A DNA stretch of 64,000 nt from contig ML976977.1 of the NCBI GenBank assembly GCA_010015675.1, positions 2,025,739 to 2,089,738 on the forward strand. The letters are read 5' to 3'. The first letter of the stretch is position 1; each line of letters starts with the position of its first letter. Both the position numbers and the translations under genes were made by a program. The DNA is from Byssothecium circinans (Eukaryota > Ascomycota > Dothideomycetes > Pleosporales > Massarinaceae). Shown here piece after piece: positions 31,606-42,640 of this stretch. The notes under the pieces were generated by a model that was given only the letters and a program-made list of their open reading frames with translations, had not been told where the DNA came from and searched no databases.

Positions 31606-34600
31606 TCAAAAATTCCCAACAACCCTCTTAACCATCCTCCTCGGCCCCTCGCCCGAAATCTGCACCGCACCCTCCAACTCCCCGGCCCGCAACACCTCCA
31701 TAAACTCGGCATTGTCAATCTGCTCACTGCTCCCCTCGCGCACCTTCTTCACCAGATCGCTCAACCTGACGTTCTGGCCCGGCGACCCCAGTTCGTCCAA
31801 CGTAGCCAGGATCCCGCGCTTGAGATCTTCCTTCCTGCGTCGGTCCATGGTCGATGAACCCTCGGTGAGCAGCGACATGTCGATGAGGCCGGTGCGCGCG
31901 TCGGTGGCGGCTTGCTTGAGGGCGGATTTGATCAGGCGGACGGCTTCGTGGACGTCGGCTTCCGTCACCGTTTCCGAGAGGCGCATTTTGGCGTGGGCTT
32001 CGGCGAGGCGGATCATGGATTCCAGTTGGCGCGTTGTGGCTGTGATGCGGCGTTCTTGGGAGCGCACGTCGGCGCCGAGGGCGCGCATGGCGACGTAGGC
32101 GTCTACGAGGGCGTGTTGCGCGCCGTCGGTGATTTTGGGGTGGATGTTGTTGCGTGCGTACGAGATGTAGGCTGTGAGGAATTCGATGGGGAGGATCTCG
32201 TTGCTGGACGCGTTTTCGGGGGCGTCTTCGAGGTACATGCCCAAGAGGTGGCGGGCGAGGCGGCGGTCGTTTTGTTCGTCGATGCGGTCGAGGACTAGGT
32301 AGACGAGGTCGAAGCGGGAGAGGAGGGTTGGGGGGAGGTCGATGTTTTGCGGGACCGAGAGGTTGACGTTGTATTTTGAGCCGATGGGGTTGGCTGAGGC
32401 GAGGATCGAGGTTCGCGCGTTGAGGGTTGTGATGATGCCTGCTTTGGCGATGGAGACGGTTTGTTGTTCCATGACTTCGTGTAGGACGGAGCGAGTGGCG
32501 TCGGACATCTTGTCGAACTCGTCAATGCAGCACACACCTCCATCAGATAGAACTAGGGCGCCAGATTCAAGGACCAGCTGGCGTGTCTCCGGATCGCGAG
32601 TCACGTAGGCAGTAAGACCAACAGCGGAAGAGCCTTTACCAGAGGTGTAGACGCCACGGGGTGCGATGCGATGGACATACTGCAGGATCTGGGACTTCGC
32701 AGTCGATGGATCGCCGCAGAGGAGGACGTTGATGTCTCCTCTGTATTTCGGACTTCCACCCTTTTCGAAGGACTTGTTCGTCCCACCGAAAAGTTGGAGG
32801 AGAATACCCTTCTTAACATCGTCCATTTCGTATATACTTGGCGCTAGCGAGCGCGAGAGAAGGTCGTAGACATCAGGACGAGCTGCTGTTGCCTTGATCT
32901 TTGCCTCCTCTTCTTCAGAAACCTTGCGAGTTTCTTCAATATCACCAGCAGCATGCTCAGCCAACTCTTCCTCAATAGTCGATGCATCAATGCCCATGCG
33001 CTTCTTGTCAACCTTCTGGATGTGTAGACAATCAACATAGGTCTTGAAGATGTTCTTTACGGATCGTTGACGCGGATTGATGCGCACTTGGTTGCACTTG
33101 AAAATGCCTGTAATTTCGACACGGTCGCCGGCCTTGCATACATCAACAAGCTCCTCATATGCGCAGAGAGAGACCGAGTGGGGTGTCTGGCCGTCGGGAA
33201 TGCTGTCTGGCGTCTCTTGGAGCTTGATGACTTGCTTGTCTGCGAAGCCTGATCTGTTGTGTACAATCTGCATGGAATTGGCAGATTCGCAGACGGGGCG
33301 CGGGCATCGAGTTGGCTCCGTGATCTTGCCACGGTCGATGTCGACCTTGACTGTATGGTTACATACCGAACATCGGAAGAAAGCTATTCACGTCAGATCA
33401 GGTGATCGTTAGTAGAGGTGGAAGACCTACCATCCTTCATGTCGGGAATGATCGGTGTAGTCCTAATGACTAGACCTTTGACGCTGATCATCTTGTCCAT
33501 GTCTCCAGGGTTTAGATCGCGCAAATTGATCGTCTTGTCAAGACCAAATGGTCGGACACGATACACCTTTTGCTCGACCTCCTTGACGAGATCAGGAATA
33601 TCTAGGCCTGGCGGTGCAGGCGAAGGTGCACCAGGCGTGGGAGCATCGGAGCTAAGCATGGGCGGTAGGGAGCTCGAATTATGGCCTCGTGCCTGCGGAC
33701 CACGCTGAGCTTGCGCCATCTCAACACGCATCTCGGCCATGCGCCTCTCAGCCAGTTCAATCATCACATCTTTGATACACAAATCCATGATGGGGATGAT
33801 TTCGTTCGGGAAGGCTTGAAGCTGGTGCCAGAGCTTCCTCGTTGGCGGATAAGCTTTCAAGTTGCGACAATCTAGATTGAGCGGAGTCACTCCCAACTCT
33901 AGCATCATCTTCATAGTGTCAATATATTCTTTGGACATGGCCGGATCGTCCGCTGGCAAGCTGGCACCCTCTTCAAGCTCCCCATCCGCGATGTTGCGAT
34001 ATTTCCTCTGGAAGTTGAACAAGAAATCCTTAAAGGCATGCGTGGAGTCTGAAATGGAGATGTTGGTACCCCAAACGATTCGCGTGTTGTTTCCACCGAG
34101 TACGTCAGCGTCAGATGTGTCCGGATTCAAGTTGGAAAAAGTAGCGGCATCCGAAGGGTCTTCCTGGATAGGCATGCCGTGCTCATCAACGAATAGTCTC
34201 CGACGCCTGCCCGAGGAACTGAAGCCCAGAACATCAGAATGGACATCGCTTCGTCGATTGCGGGCTGCGGTATCACTGGGCCCGCGGACAAAGAGGGCAC
34301 TGCTGCTGCTTCGGATGTCGGTGTTTTGGGCATTGCGGGCGCGGCCTGGGCTGGAGCTGGAAGCATAACGGATGGGCGAAGAGTCTGACTCGTTTAGTCA
34401 CACCCTCCTCGACAAAAATATGGATAACGTACCTCGCATTGTCATGCCACTGGCCTTGGGCGTCGAGCCTCCATCGCTCTCTGGAGCGCCGTTAGCAGCC
34501 CCTGAACCCGAAGCCTGCACCGGCGATGAGCGAAAGAAGAGCGGCGATTGCGTCGACGCCGTCTGAAATCTCGAATTCCTAGGCGTAGCCTGCGGTCCGC

Positions 34601-34748
34601 GCTGAGACGCTTGCGAGGCCTCAGACTGGAGCTGCTCGTCGGCACCCCCAGGCGCCGGGCTGGAGGGGACTGCAGAGTTTCTGGTGCTTCGCCGTGGGGT
34701 CGCCGAGGCCGACGTGCGCTGCGAGCGCCTTTTCTCTGGAGAAGACAT
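31606..34748 (-). CDS. MCM4: MCM4 replicative helicase subunit, three exons
   Basis: Exons 34748-34433, 34384-33431 and 33383-31606 (introns 48 and 47 bp) give 1,015 residues. The N-terminal about 160 residues are Ser/Pro-rich with many SP/TP sites, as expected for the regulatory tail of Mcm4. The zinc finger uses Cys428, Cys431, Cys450 and Cys455. The AAA+ core has Walker A GDPSTAKSQ (647-655), Walker B with Asp711-Glu712 (CIDEFDKM), and the arginine finger LLSRFD with Arg780. A winged-helix region follows at the C-terminus. It is one of six subunits of the Mcm2-7 ring that unwinds DNA at forks. The start MSSPEKRR was preferred over an in-frame ATG four codons upstream. Two ACGCGT boxes sit just upstream. 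Confidence 0.96.
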
Positions 34749-35055
34749 TGCTGTGGGCAATGCTGGTGGGAGAGGGGTGATGGTATCGGGGGAAGTGGAG
34801 CGCTAGGGTGAAGGGGAGGTGGGATGGCAGAAAGGGGACGCGTCTCGTCGAGTGAAATTCGCGTCGCGGCGCTAATTGACGCGTTCCTGCCACTTAAGCC
34901 TAAGATGGGATTAGCGTCATTCTTTTATCGATAATTCGCGGGGTGATGGTTATGATGCATTTCCTGATTAACAAACCCCCAGGCAGCAACAAAACATATA
35001 ACCAGTCCGAAATCCAATTTTGAGCTTCAGAGATTCACTCAATATTGTCAACACT
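34749..35055. promoter_or_regulatory. Divergent MCM4/TBCA promoter with two MluI cell-cycle boxes
   Basis: The 307-bp gap contains ACGCGT at 34838-34843 and 34879-34884, 90 and 131 bp before the MCM4 start. ACGCGT is the MBF (Mbp1/Swi6) binding core that drives G1/S genes, including MCM genes, in yeasts. The boxes are seen; MBF use here is inference. Confidence 0.5.
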
Positions 35056-35508
35056 ATGGCCCCTCCATCCAAACTCGGCGTCTCCACATCAGCGCTCCAG
35101 CGTCTCGTCAAAGAGGAAGCAAGCTACCACAAGGAGCTCGAGCAGCGGGAGGGCCGCATCAAGAAGTTGGAGGCCAACCCCGAAGACGACAATGCAGAGT
35201 ACATGCTGAAGCAAGAGGTACGCATCGTATGCTTAAAGAGTCAATGACTTCTTGTTTAACATTCTTTAGCGTCGGGGACTGGAGGAGACCAAAAATGTGC
35301 TCCCCGCCGTTCGAGAGAAGATCACTCAAGCTCTGCAACAGCTGGAGGAACAGCTTGTACGTACAACAGGCCGAGCGAAATCATCTAAAGGTTCTAATCT
35401 GAGCAGGAGAGCAACAAGGCCAGTGGCGGCGAGGCATCAACAGAGGACGTGACCAAGGCAAAGGAGGCGGTTGCAGCAGCCAAGACGGCCCTACGAGAGA
35501 GTGCTTGA
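35056..35508 (+). CDS. TBCA: Tubulin-binding cofactor A, three exons
   Basis: Exons 35056-35217, 35270-35356 and 35407-35508 (introns 52 and 50 bp) encode 116 residues. The protein is all helical, with the family pattern: LKRLVKEEASYHKELE-like first helix, a middle helix with LEETKNVLPAVREKI, and an Ala/Lys-rich last helix. TBCA captures beta-tubulin during folding of the alpha/beta heterodimer in the cytosol. Length matches the family. It shares a divergent promoter with MCM4. Confidence 0.92.
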
Positions 35509-35623
35509 AGCATTGGAAATGCAATGACATGTCAATACTGTGAATGTACATAATCCCAATAATCATACCATCCCAAACACCACGCTATGCAAACTGGGTA
35601 TCAATGAACCGGACCGAAGCTGA

Positions 35624-36721
35624 TCATCGCTCCTCCATCTCGCCGTCGGAACCATCTGCCTGTTCAGAATGCCCCCCCTCATGTTCGCCCTCTTCGTAAT
35701 CTTCACCTTCCTCGGGCCCGGAGGAGTCATCTCTCTGAGCATCTGTTGCATTTTCGCCCGACTCGGCCATTTCGGTGTCCTCGGCGGCTTCGGACTTTGC
35801 AGGGCTCTGGCGTTGAGAGAGAGGAGCAAGTCGATCTTGGGGTACCTTGAGTGTAGCTTGCGAATCTACGATCTGGCTGACGTGAACAGGCGTCATGCCG
35901 CCATCTGGTCGCGGTGTGCCAATGTGACTAACATCACCCCTAGTGGTATCGCCATCGCCCTCGTCGTCGCCCTCCTTCATCATGCCCTCCTTGCGTTCGG
36001 CCTCCATCTTCTCCTCCTTGATCATGTTGGCCATCTTCTGTGTCTCGCTGTCGATGCGCTGGAACTGCTGACGACGCTCCTCCCACGTATCCTTCGCGTT
36101 CTGCACCTGCTGTTTCAACTCGGCAATCTCCTCGTCAAGCTTCGCGTGCGCCAGTGCTTGCTCGTCGCGCGGTTTCAACATCTTGCTATTGGTGATCTTC
36201 TCCGTCAATTCGTCGTAGTATTTGCGGACCGCCAGCGTCTTTTTGGCGTTCTCCAGATCAACACGCAGCGTCTCAATTGTCGCCTTGACGTGGCCTTGTT
36301 TCTCCAGGATGGCCACCTTCTCCGTCGCGTAACGTCCTCTCTCGTCACGATTGCTTTGCATGGTGAGCTCAGATCGTAGCACACTGTAATCCATCAATTC
36401 CAGCTCCGTCAGCACCTCGCTCTGCCACGCCTTGACCCTTTCGACTTGGTGTTCTTCCAATGTGGCCTTCGCTGCTGCTGCTTCGTCTGCGGCGGACGCA
36501 TCGGGTGGTGGTGACGGTAGTTGTACTTGTCGTACGCTTTCAAATGAAGTCTCGGCTTGCGTGAGGCGGTTCGACAGACGCGTGAAAGGCCGTACTTCAA
36601 CCGCAAGCAGACGCGACACGTTGTGGAGGGCATCTGTTGAGATTAGTTGTGGTAGACTTGATGAAGGTTCAGACATACCTTCCTCCTCCTGGCTTGCGAG
36701 CCCCCATTCTTTAATCGCCAT
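35624..36721 (-). CDS. THOC7: THO complex subunit 7 (THOC7/Mft1 family), two exons
   Basis: Exons 36721-36679 and 36633-35624 give about 350 residues. The start is MAIKEWGL; an in-frame ATG five codons upstream is possible. The first half is the Tho7 coiled-coil domain, with NVSRLLAVEVRPFTRLSNRL and YYDELTEKI landmarks; the second half is acidic and low-complexity. The THO complex couples transcription to mRNA export and guards against R-loops in the nucleus. The 45-bp intron (36634-36678) has no stop and is a multiple of three, so an unspliced message would still code through. Convergent with TBCA, with only about 115 bp between the two stops. Confidence 0.88.
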   Translation of the reverse strand: MAIKEWGLASQEEEGMSEPSSSLPQLISTDALHNVSRLLAVEVRPFTRLSNRLTQAETSFESVRQVQLPSPPPDASAADEAAAAKATLEEHQVERVKAWQSEVLTELELMDYSVLRSELTMQSNRDERGRYATEKVAILEKQGHVKATIETLRVDLENAKKTLAVRKYYDELTEKITNSKMLKPRDEQALAHAKLDEEIAELKQQVQNAKDTWEERRQQFQRIDSETQKMANMIKEEKMEAERKEGMMKEGDDEGDGDTTRGDVSHIGTPRPDGGMTPVHVSQIVDSQATLKVPQDRLAPLSQRQSPAKSEAAEDTEMAESGENATDAQRDDSSGPEEGEDYEEGEHEGGHSEQADGSDGEMEER

Positions 36722-37210
36722 GGCGGGTAGTGTCAATATACGGTTGCGGTGTTGATGTGGGTAGGTTCAATGTGGCTATGGGTGAACTTGAAGTTCAAGG
36801 TCGCAATTGTGCGTCTGCACTTTCGCGCCGATGCCAAGGCACGCTAGCGGACCCGGACAACGTCAGACGTCAACCCCATTGAACAATGAGCTCTCCTACC
36901 TCTTTCAACTCTCCCAGAGGCCCGATGGAGCAGCACCTCTCCTGCCCCCACAACAGAAGGGAAATCCTCCCCAGAACCCGCAAGCTCCGCACTACACCTC
37001 GCCGATAGCTCCGCGTATGCCACACCTCCTCAGCTCCGCCTACCATTCACCGACCACCGTCGAGGCTATTTGCCCACTGATTGCTGCATGATAATTACTG
37101 CTGCCTAGCCACGTTTTCCACCGCAATTTACCTTTAGAAAGTCTTCAACGTCGTCCGCACCATACACTCAACGTTCCACAACCGGCTCCATCTTTGGAGA
37201 CGACTCGGAT
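36722..37210. other. Divergent intergenic region between THOC7 and elongin A
   Basis: About 490 bp; must contain both promoters. A plus-strand open frame at 36807-37091 overlaps the elongin A leader and has no domain. Confidence 0.5.
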
Positions 37211-38125
37211 ATGCCTGCCCAACCCCTCTTCGACCTCGCCAAGCGGCGTCTTATTTCAAATGTCCACATGCTCGACGACATAGGCGATCTCCCATATGAC
37301 TTCCTCGCACCGGTCCTACGACATCTCCAAAACCCAGACCAACTCGCCCAACTCGAGGCAAACTGTCCCCAACTGCTCGGCCAAACCGGCGAGATATGGC
37401 TTAAGTTCATCCGACGAGACATTCCAGACTACGTCAAGAAGCCCCACGAACCCCGCGACCCGAAGAACTGGAGCAAGGTGTACAGAAAACTGAAGAAAGA
37501 TTCCGAGAAAGAGGAGGAAGTGCAAAAGGAAGCCCTGAGACAGCAAGTCCAGGCACTTCAAAATAACCGCAAGGGTGCTCAAACTGTAATTGTCGAGGGT
37601 AGGGTTGGTAATACACCCAGTGCCCGCCGGAAAGGTTTCGCCTTTGGTGGCGGCAGCAGCTCGTGGGGCGGTTCCGGTGCGCCAAGGCAGACCGGGAAGG
37701 TGGCTTTTGACAAGCTCAGGAGAGGCATCTTCGACCAGAAGCAAGCTCGACCGAAAGCGGCAATGATGCCTGCGCATGTGCTGGCTGAACGAAAACGAAC
37801 CGTTACCCAAGCTCCCGCGCGAATGGTGCGACAAGCAGAGCACACGCAAGTGAACGAGGTTCCTCCGCGGATGATGCTTTCGAAAGCAGCCTCTTCAGCG
37901 GTTGCCTCTCGCGATGCTGCGCCTCCAGCAACGAGTCAGTCTAGGATTACATCACGACCACTAGCTCGGCCCAGTGGGTCAGCACCATCAAACGCGCAGC
38001 GGGCACGACTACCAGAGGGACAGCAGTTCTCCGCGCCCAAATTGCAACCGCAGAGACCGGCAGCGAAGAGGCGTGCAGAGGAAACTCCCAAACTGTTCCA
38101 CGAACCAAAGCGGAGGAAGCCTTGA
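37211..38125 (+). CDS. ELOA: Elongin A (RNA polymerase II transcription factor SIII subunit A), 304 aa
   Basis: A single-exon frame. Residues 7-110 carry the elongin A core. An N-terminal LPYDFLAPVLRHLQNPDQL stretch is the BC-box/F-box-like helix pair that binds elongin C. It is followed by LWxxFIRRDIPDY and the conserved W-x-K-x-Y-x-K-L-K block. The C-terminal 190 residues are basic, Ala/Arg/Pro-rich and probably disordered. In fungi the elongin A-C pair works in transcription elongation and in ubiquitylation of stalled polymerase II. Length fits fungal members, which lack the long N-terminal part of animals. Confidence 0.88.
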   Translation: MPAQPLFDLAKRRLISNVHMLDDIGDLPYDFLAPVLRHLQNPDQLAQLEANCPQLLGQTGEIWLKFIRRDIPDYVKKPHEPRDPKNWSKVYRKLKKDSEKEEEVQKEALRQQVQALQNNRKGAQTVIVEGRVGNTPSARRKGFAFGGGSSSWGGSGAPRQTGKVAFDKLRRGIFDQKQARPKAAMMPAHVLAERKRTVTQAPARMVRQAEHTQVNEVPPRMMLSKAASSAVASRDAAPPATSQSRITSRPLARPSGSAPSNAQRARLPEGQQFSAPKLQPQRPAAKRRAEETPKLFHEPKRRKP

Positions 38126-39467
38126 TCGTTATTTTTAGTCATCTTACCTTTTTACATTTACGATTACAGGATAAACCGGCGGAAATGGAGATTCTACATG
38201 GGAATAGACTCGTAGTCTCAGGCGTTAGTGTGGGTTTTGGGACCCCCATTCAGGGGACTACTATATAGCGGCTCATTTATTCTGCATTGCATTTAGTGGC
38301 GTCTTCAATTAATTTATTCTTATCGTCTTGGAATTATGGTCCTTCGAAGATGTGCTCGTGAGCAGTAACATGCTACCACGTACTTTGCTGCGATGTGAGA
38401 CGTTCATCCATGCAGGCCAAACAAGTCAGTTCTCTCCTTCACGGGAAATATACGCAGTCTAGCCATACATTCCTAAGTCGTGCTTTGAGCTGCGCGGTCC
38501 AGCTACTCGGTTGTGCTTCTTTCTGTCTGGAATTTGTAACGAGGAACCCCAATCTCTCCGGTATCGATATCTGCGCCCTTTGCAACTAAAAGACTTCACA
38601 TCTCGTGCGGGTTGTTGTCGACGGAAAAAATGAAAAGAAGGTTCCGTTTGGATTCCTGTGGGACTCCAAATCGGCTCCGTACGCCAACAAGAGTTCTTCG
38701 ACGCCAATGACTGAGAGGGACGGTGAGACACAACAGCGGCCATGGCGTGGGGTACTAATAACTGCAGGCTTTCACATTCGCACCAGCTATCAAAAGAAGT
38801 TTGTGAGTCAAACGAACACACTGGAGATGCACAGGGAAGTGGAATTTCGCCGCTCATGTTAGTACTTCCTTCAATGCGCTCTATGACCTTTTTCTGCATC
38901 TTCGCGGATCGCTCTTGGAAGTACCTTATAGGTTGGAGTTGTAGAATTGATGAAATTTCTTGTGGTGCTTTTCTTATCGCTCTGAACGAAGGTAGTTCTT
39001 ATCATGTTATTTAGTAACTGGTTAGTAACAACTGAGCGCTGCAGTTTCGCTAACTTCTAATAGAAATTTGCGAGGACAGGAACTCAAGCGATCGCACAAG
39101 TCGCAGTTTTCTGGTCTTCACTTTTTGATCATCATTGCACTTCAAAACTTGCGGCCGTTTTGGGAGCTGTCGTGAAGCTTCAAAGTTTGCTTATATTTCG
39201 CCCTGTCTGCCCAAGTCGGAATTCAAGGCCCAGAATCACAGTGCCATTGAGAACTATGCCCCAGTTTATCCATATATATTCGAGGTTCTGCTGCGACAGC
39301 TTTGACGTTTGGTTGATGACTTTGCTGAACACTTTGGGAATTCAACATCACGTGCACTAGCGCGAAAATACTCCCGACGTTCTATCGCCTACAACATGTG
39401 TCGCTCAATGTCGCTCAGTGTCGCTCTAGTGTGGAGATGGCTCTACTTTGCTAGCGCTACCACCTCC
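38126..39467. other. Intergenic region before the tandem array
   Basis: No gene seen. Near 39397-39425 there are three short copies of TGTCGCTC, perhaps degenerate edges of the array that follows. Confidence 0.4.
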
Positions 39468-40139
39468 AGCGACATTGCGCTGTGGTGCTCTGGCGTTGTG
39501 GGTGTTTACTAGGCGAAACTATCTGTGGGAAGATATACCCCCCATGTGTGGAGCTAGCACAGCGGCGCCATGTTTTGTGCGGGAGTAAACATCCTAAGGC
39601 TTGCTGAATACGTCATAAATTATCGCTTGGCTGCGCGACATTGCGCTGTGGTGCTCTGGCCCTATAGAGTTTTACTAGGCGTAATAACCTATAGGAAGAC
39701 TACACCTACTATACTTGGAGCAAGCTCAATGACGTCGTCCTTTTTGCGGGAGCAAACACTTTGAAGCTTACTGAATACATCCCAAGTTATCGCTAGACTA
39801 CGCGACAATGCGCTGTGGTGCTCTAGTGCGGTAATGTCAAATAGTAGGCAAAACTACCATTAGGGAGACTACAAAAACCTACCACGCTTGGAGAAAACAC
39901 AGCGACACCTTATTTTTTGCGGGAGCGAATATTCTTAGTCTTGCTGAATGTATCCTAAGTTGTCGCTTGGCTGCGCGACATTGTGTTGTGGTGCTCTGGT
40001 GTGGTCGATGTTCCATAGTAGGCAAAACTACTATGAGAACCACCTACTACGCTTGGAGCAAGCACGGCGACACTTTAATTTTTGCGGGAGGAAACAATGT
40101 GAGGCTCACTGAATGTATTGTAAATTATCGCTTGGCTGC
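39468..40139. repeat. Tandem array of about four diverged units of 165-173 bp
   Basis: Landmarks recur in register. GACATTGCGCTGTGGTGCTCT starts (allowing mismatches) at 39471, 39637, 39804 and 39977; GCGGGAG occurs at 39579, 39746, 39919 and 40084. Spacing is therefore 166, 167, 173 and 165 bp. Units also share a CTTGGAGCAAGCA-type segment and a GCTGAAT(A/G)T segment. Copies differ by many substitutions and small indels, so the array is old. No coding frame spans it. Confidence 0.85.
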
Positions 40140-41034
40140 TCTTCGCTTGCTCCGTGTGCGCTGATGTGGTGGGCTGGCATGTTTACTAGGCCGATGGGCG
40201 AAGAGTTTAGCAATTTCGCATTCGCAAACACAGCAAGCAACACTGACAACGTGTTCCTGAACCAGGTATCCCCAATGAACTCGTCCATAGCATTGAACCG
40301 GAAAATCGAAAAAAGTAGACTTGTCGTATCTCTCGATTTTCGGGGAGCAGAGCCTTTGTATACCCTAACTCCTTCAACGCGGGAGGTTACAAATGGAAAA
40401 GTTTACCGGGAATTTTATATTGATTCTCCAGAGTGTGAGACGCCCATTACCCTGAGTGGTAGCGATAGCTTTCTCAAAGATCTTACATTGCTGCTATCGC
40501 TCTCGAGTAATAGAGGCGGTCATCGTTCCACACGGAGTAGACATAGCATTCGCCGATAGAGCCTCCAACATCCTCGTTAATTATGCCTACGGGCTATCTA
40601 TAGTTTGGAACTCCTCATTCTTGGCATAGTTCTCGTTGTAGTCCGGAAAGATGAAGGTATTCCCCGGAATCTCGGTGAGCGTGGTTTCGGGGGTTGCAGC
40701 AGACTTGGGTAGATTGCCTGCGTTGGCTAGCCTTTTGGTGGGATGTTATTTTTTATTGAAATGGCATCGTCACTGTTTGCAGTGCAGCGTCAGAGTTCAG
40801 TGAACTGTTAGTTTTAAAATGTCTGTTTTTTGATGTGCGACGCGAAATAGAAGTCGGGCGGAGACTATTCGTTGCGGCTAGACTAGGTTAGGCTTTATAG
40901 TTGTGGTGGGTATTCGTGACCAGTCCTGAGAGAATATTAGACATGACTCGGTCTGGAAGATGATGTTGTGGCCACTTTTGCTCATTCAACAAATACCGTT
41001 TAGTAAAAAAAACGGTGATCCTACCATTTCACCA
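40140..41034. other. Intergenic region, possible orphan exon
   Basis: On the minus strand, 40727-40587 is an open segment preceded by a good 3' splice site (GGCTAG) and ending in TAG; its translation has FIFPDYNENYAKN. I found no upstream exon to join and no family. A plus-strand 148-codon open frame (40113-40559) starts inside the repeat array and is not recognised. Confidence 0.25.
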
Positions 41035-42276
41035 TTACCATTCTCTAATCTCTCCTCCCGGCCCAATGAATCCTGGACTAACCCAAGCCTTCGCTTCCCT
41101 ACTCTCGCGCCTAACCCACTCCTCATCGATCTCGATGCCTAGTCCAGGACCCTTCATGAGCTCGATATATCCCCCAACCTTGACATCCCACACTTCAGGG
41201 TTTTTGATATAGCTAGTGAGGTCTTGACTCCCGGCATTGTAATGAATCCCCAGACTCATTTCTTGGATCGCAAAGTTCGAGATCGAAGCATCCACCTGTA
41301 CACAAGCAGCTAGGGCGATAGGACCGAGAGGAGAATGCGGCGCCATGGCAACATCGTACGCCTCGCACATGGATGCTATGCGTTTGAGTTCGGAGATACC
41401 GCCGCAGTGCGATATGTCGGTTTGCATGATGTCGACGCAGTTGGCTTCAAGAAAGGGGCGGACGTCCCATCTACTATGTAGTCTCTCGCCAAGCGCGATC
41501 GGGATGGATGTCTGTTCGGAGAGCGCTTTGATACCGCCGATGTGTTCGGAAAGAAGTGGTTCTTCTATGAATAGCGGATGATGCGGTTCTAGGGCTGCGG
41601 CGAGTTGCTTGGCCATGGGCTTGTGGACGCGGCCGTGGAAATCCATGCCGGCATCCATACCCAGGGCCTTTACTGTCTTGAGGCGTTCTACGGAACCTTC
41701 GAGAGCAGAGGGCGTGTCAAGCCAGCCAATATCTTCCGTAGCGTTCATCTTGACGGCTGTAAAACCTTGATTTTTTCTCGCGAGGCTGCAAAGAGTCAGT
41801 GGCGGTGAGATAGCTAGGGGGGAGAACTACGCTTGTTCTTTGACATCCGAGGGACGATCGCCGCCTATCCACGCATACACTTTCAACTTATCGCGTACCT
41901 TTCCTCCTAGCAGTTGGTAGATTGGTACGTTTAGTTTTCGCGCTTTGAGGTCCCAAAGTGCGATGTCGATGCCTGCTAAAGCGCTCATGAAAACCGGTCC
42001 GCCCCGGTAGAAGCTGGTTCGCCAGCACATTTGCCATATATGCTCGATCTCACTAGAGCGCTTAGAATAATATCATCACAGGTGAGGTTGGAGGATTTAC
42101 TCTGCTTCAAAGCCAATGTATCTCTGGATCCAGGCATCTAAACATCCTTCTACAGCTTGTGTATGGCCCTCTAGCGAAGCCTCGCCCCAGCCAATGTTCC
42201 CCGTTTCATCGGCAATCTTGACAAAGAGCCATCGTGGGGGTACTCTGAAGTACTCTATGCTTGCAATCTTGCCCAT
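41035..42276 (-). CDS. D-galactonate-dehydratase-type enolase superfamily enzyme, three exons
   Basis: Exons 42276-42101, 42052-41831 and 41785-41035 (introns 48 and 45 bp) give 382 residues, the same size as bacterial DgoD. Active-site residues of the mandelate-racemase subgroup are intact and in the right places: metal ligands Asp181, Glu207 and Glu233; Asp-x-His with His183; and His283 in MAPHSPLGP. The family removes water from aldonic acids to give 2-keto-3-deoxy acids; the FHGR, FIEEPL and GERLHSRWD motifs point to galactonate-type substrates. The exact sugar acid is not certain. It is divergent from a DapA/KDG-aldolase family gene 364 bp away, which would cleave the product; the pairing supports a catabolic role. 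Cytosolic, no signal peptide. Confidence 0.9.
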
Positions 42277-42640
42277 GATTATCTCTTGATGGGATGACTA
42301 GCAGGAAACGAAGTGGAGCCCGAATAAGTATCAAGTTGGAAGGTGAAGGAGAAGAACGACGGAAAAGACAAATCAAGTCGTAAGAAAAGGGTTCCCGTTG
42401 CTGTTCACGTCGTTACATAAGTTGGCATCCTTTTGAGGCAATCCGACAACGGCGCGGGGTCACGATGGCGAAAGGCAGCTCCACTTTCAAGCTCTAGCTT
42501 CGGGAGATGGAGTAAAGACGCCCGAAAGCTCAACATTACGTGGCGTATAACCTTCAATGTCTGCCGCCTTTTTTCGTAACTTCTTCGTTGACATCTGAAA
42601 CCATTGAAGATAAAGTCGAGATACCAAAGCACGAGCCACG
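42277..42640. promoter_or_regulatory. Shared divergent promoter of dehydratase and aldolase genes
   Basis: 364 bp between the two start codons. It contains an imperfect inverted repeat, AGCTTCGGG (42496-42504) against CCCGAAAGCT (42521-42530), which places CGG and CCG triplets in opposite orientation, the kind of half-sites used by Zn2Cys6 regulators such as the one encoded at 45,442. The link to that regulator is inference. Confidence 0.35.

Noticed and set aside
31217..32098. 293-codon plus-strand open frame
   Set aside because: It lies opposite the well-supported MCM4 exon 3 and is explained by its codon pattern.
35669..36379. 236-codon hydrophobic plus-strand open frame
   Set aside because: It is the antisense of the charged coiled coil of THO subunit 7; Glu/Lys codons read as Leu/Phe on the opposite strand.
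40113..40559. 148-codon plus-strand open frame after the tandem array
   Set aside because: It begins inside the last repeat unit, has no recognisable domain and no supporting splice or start context.
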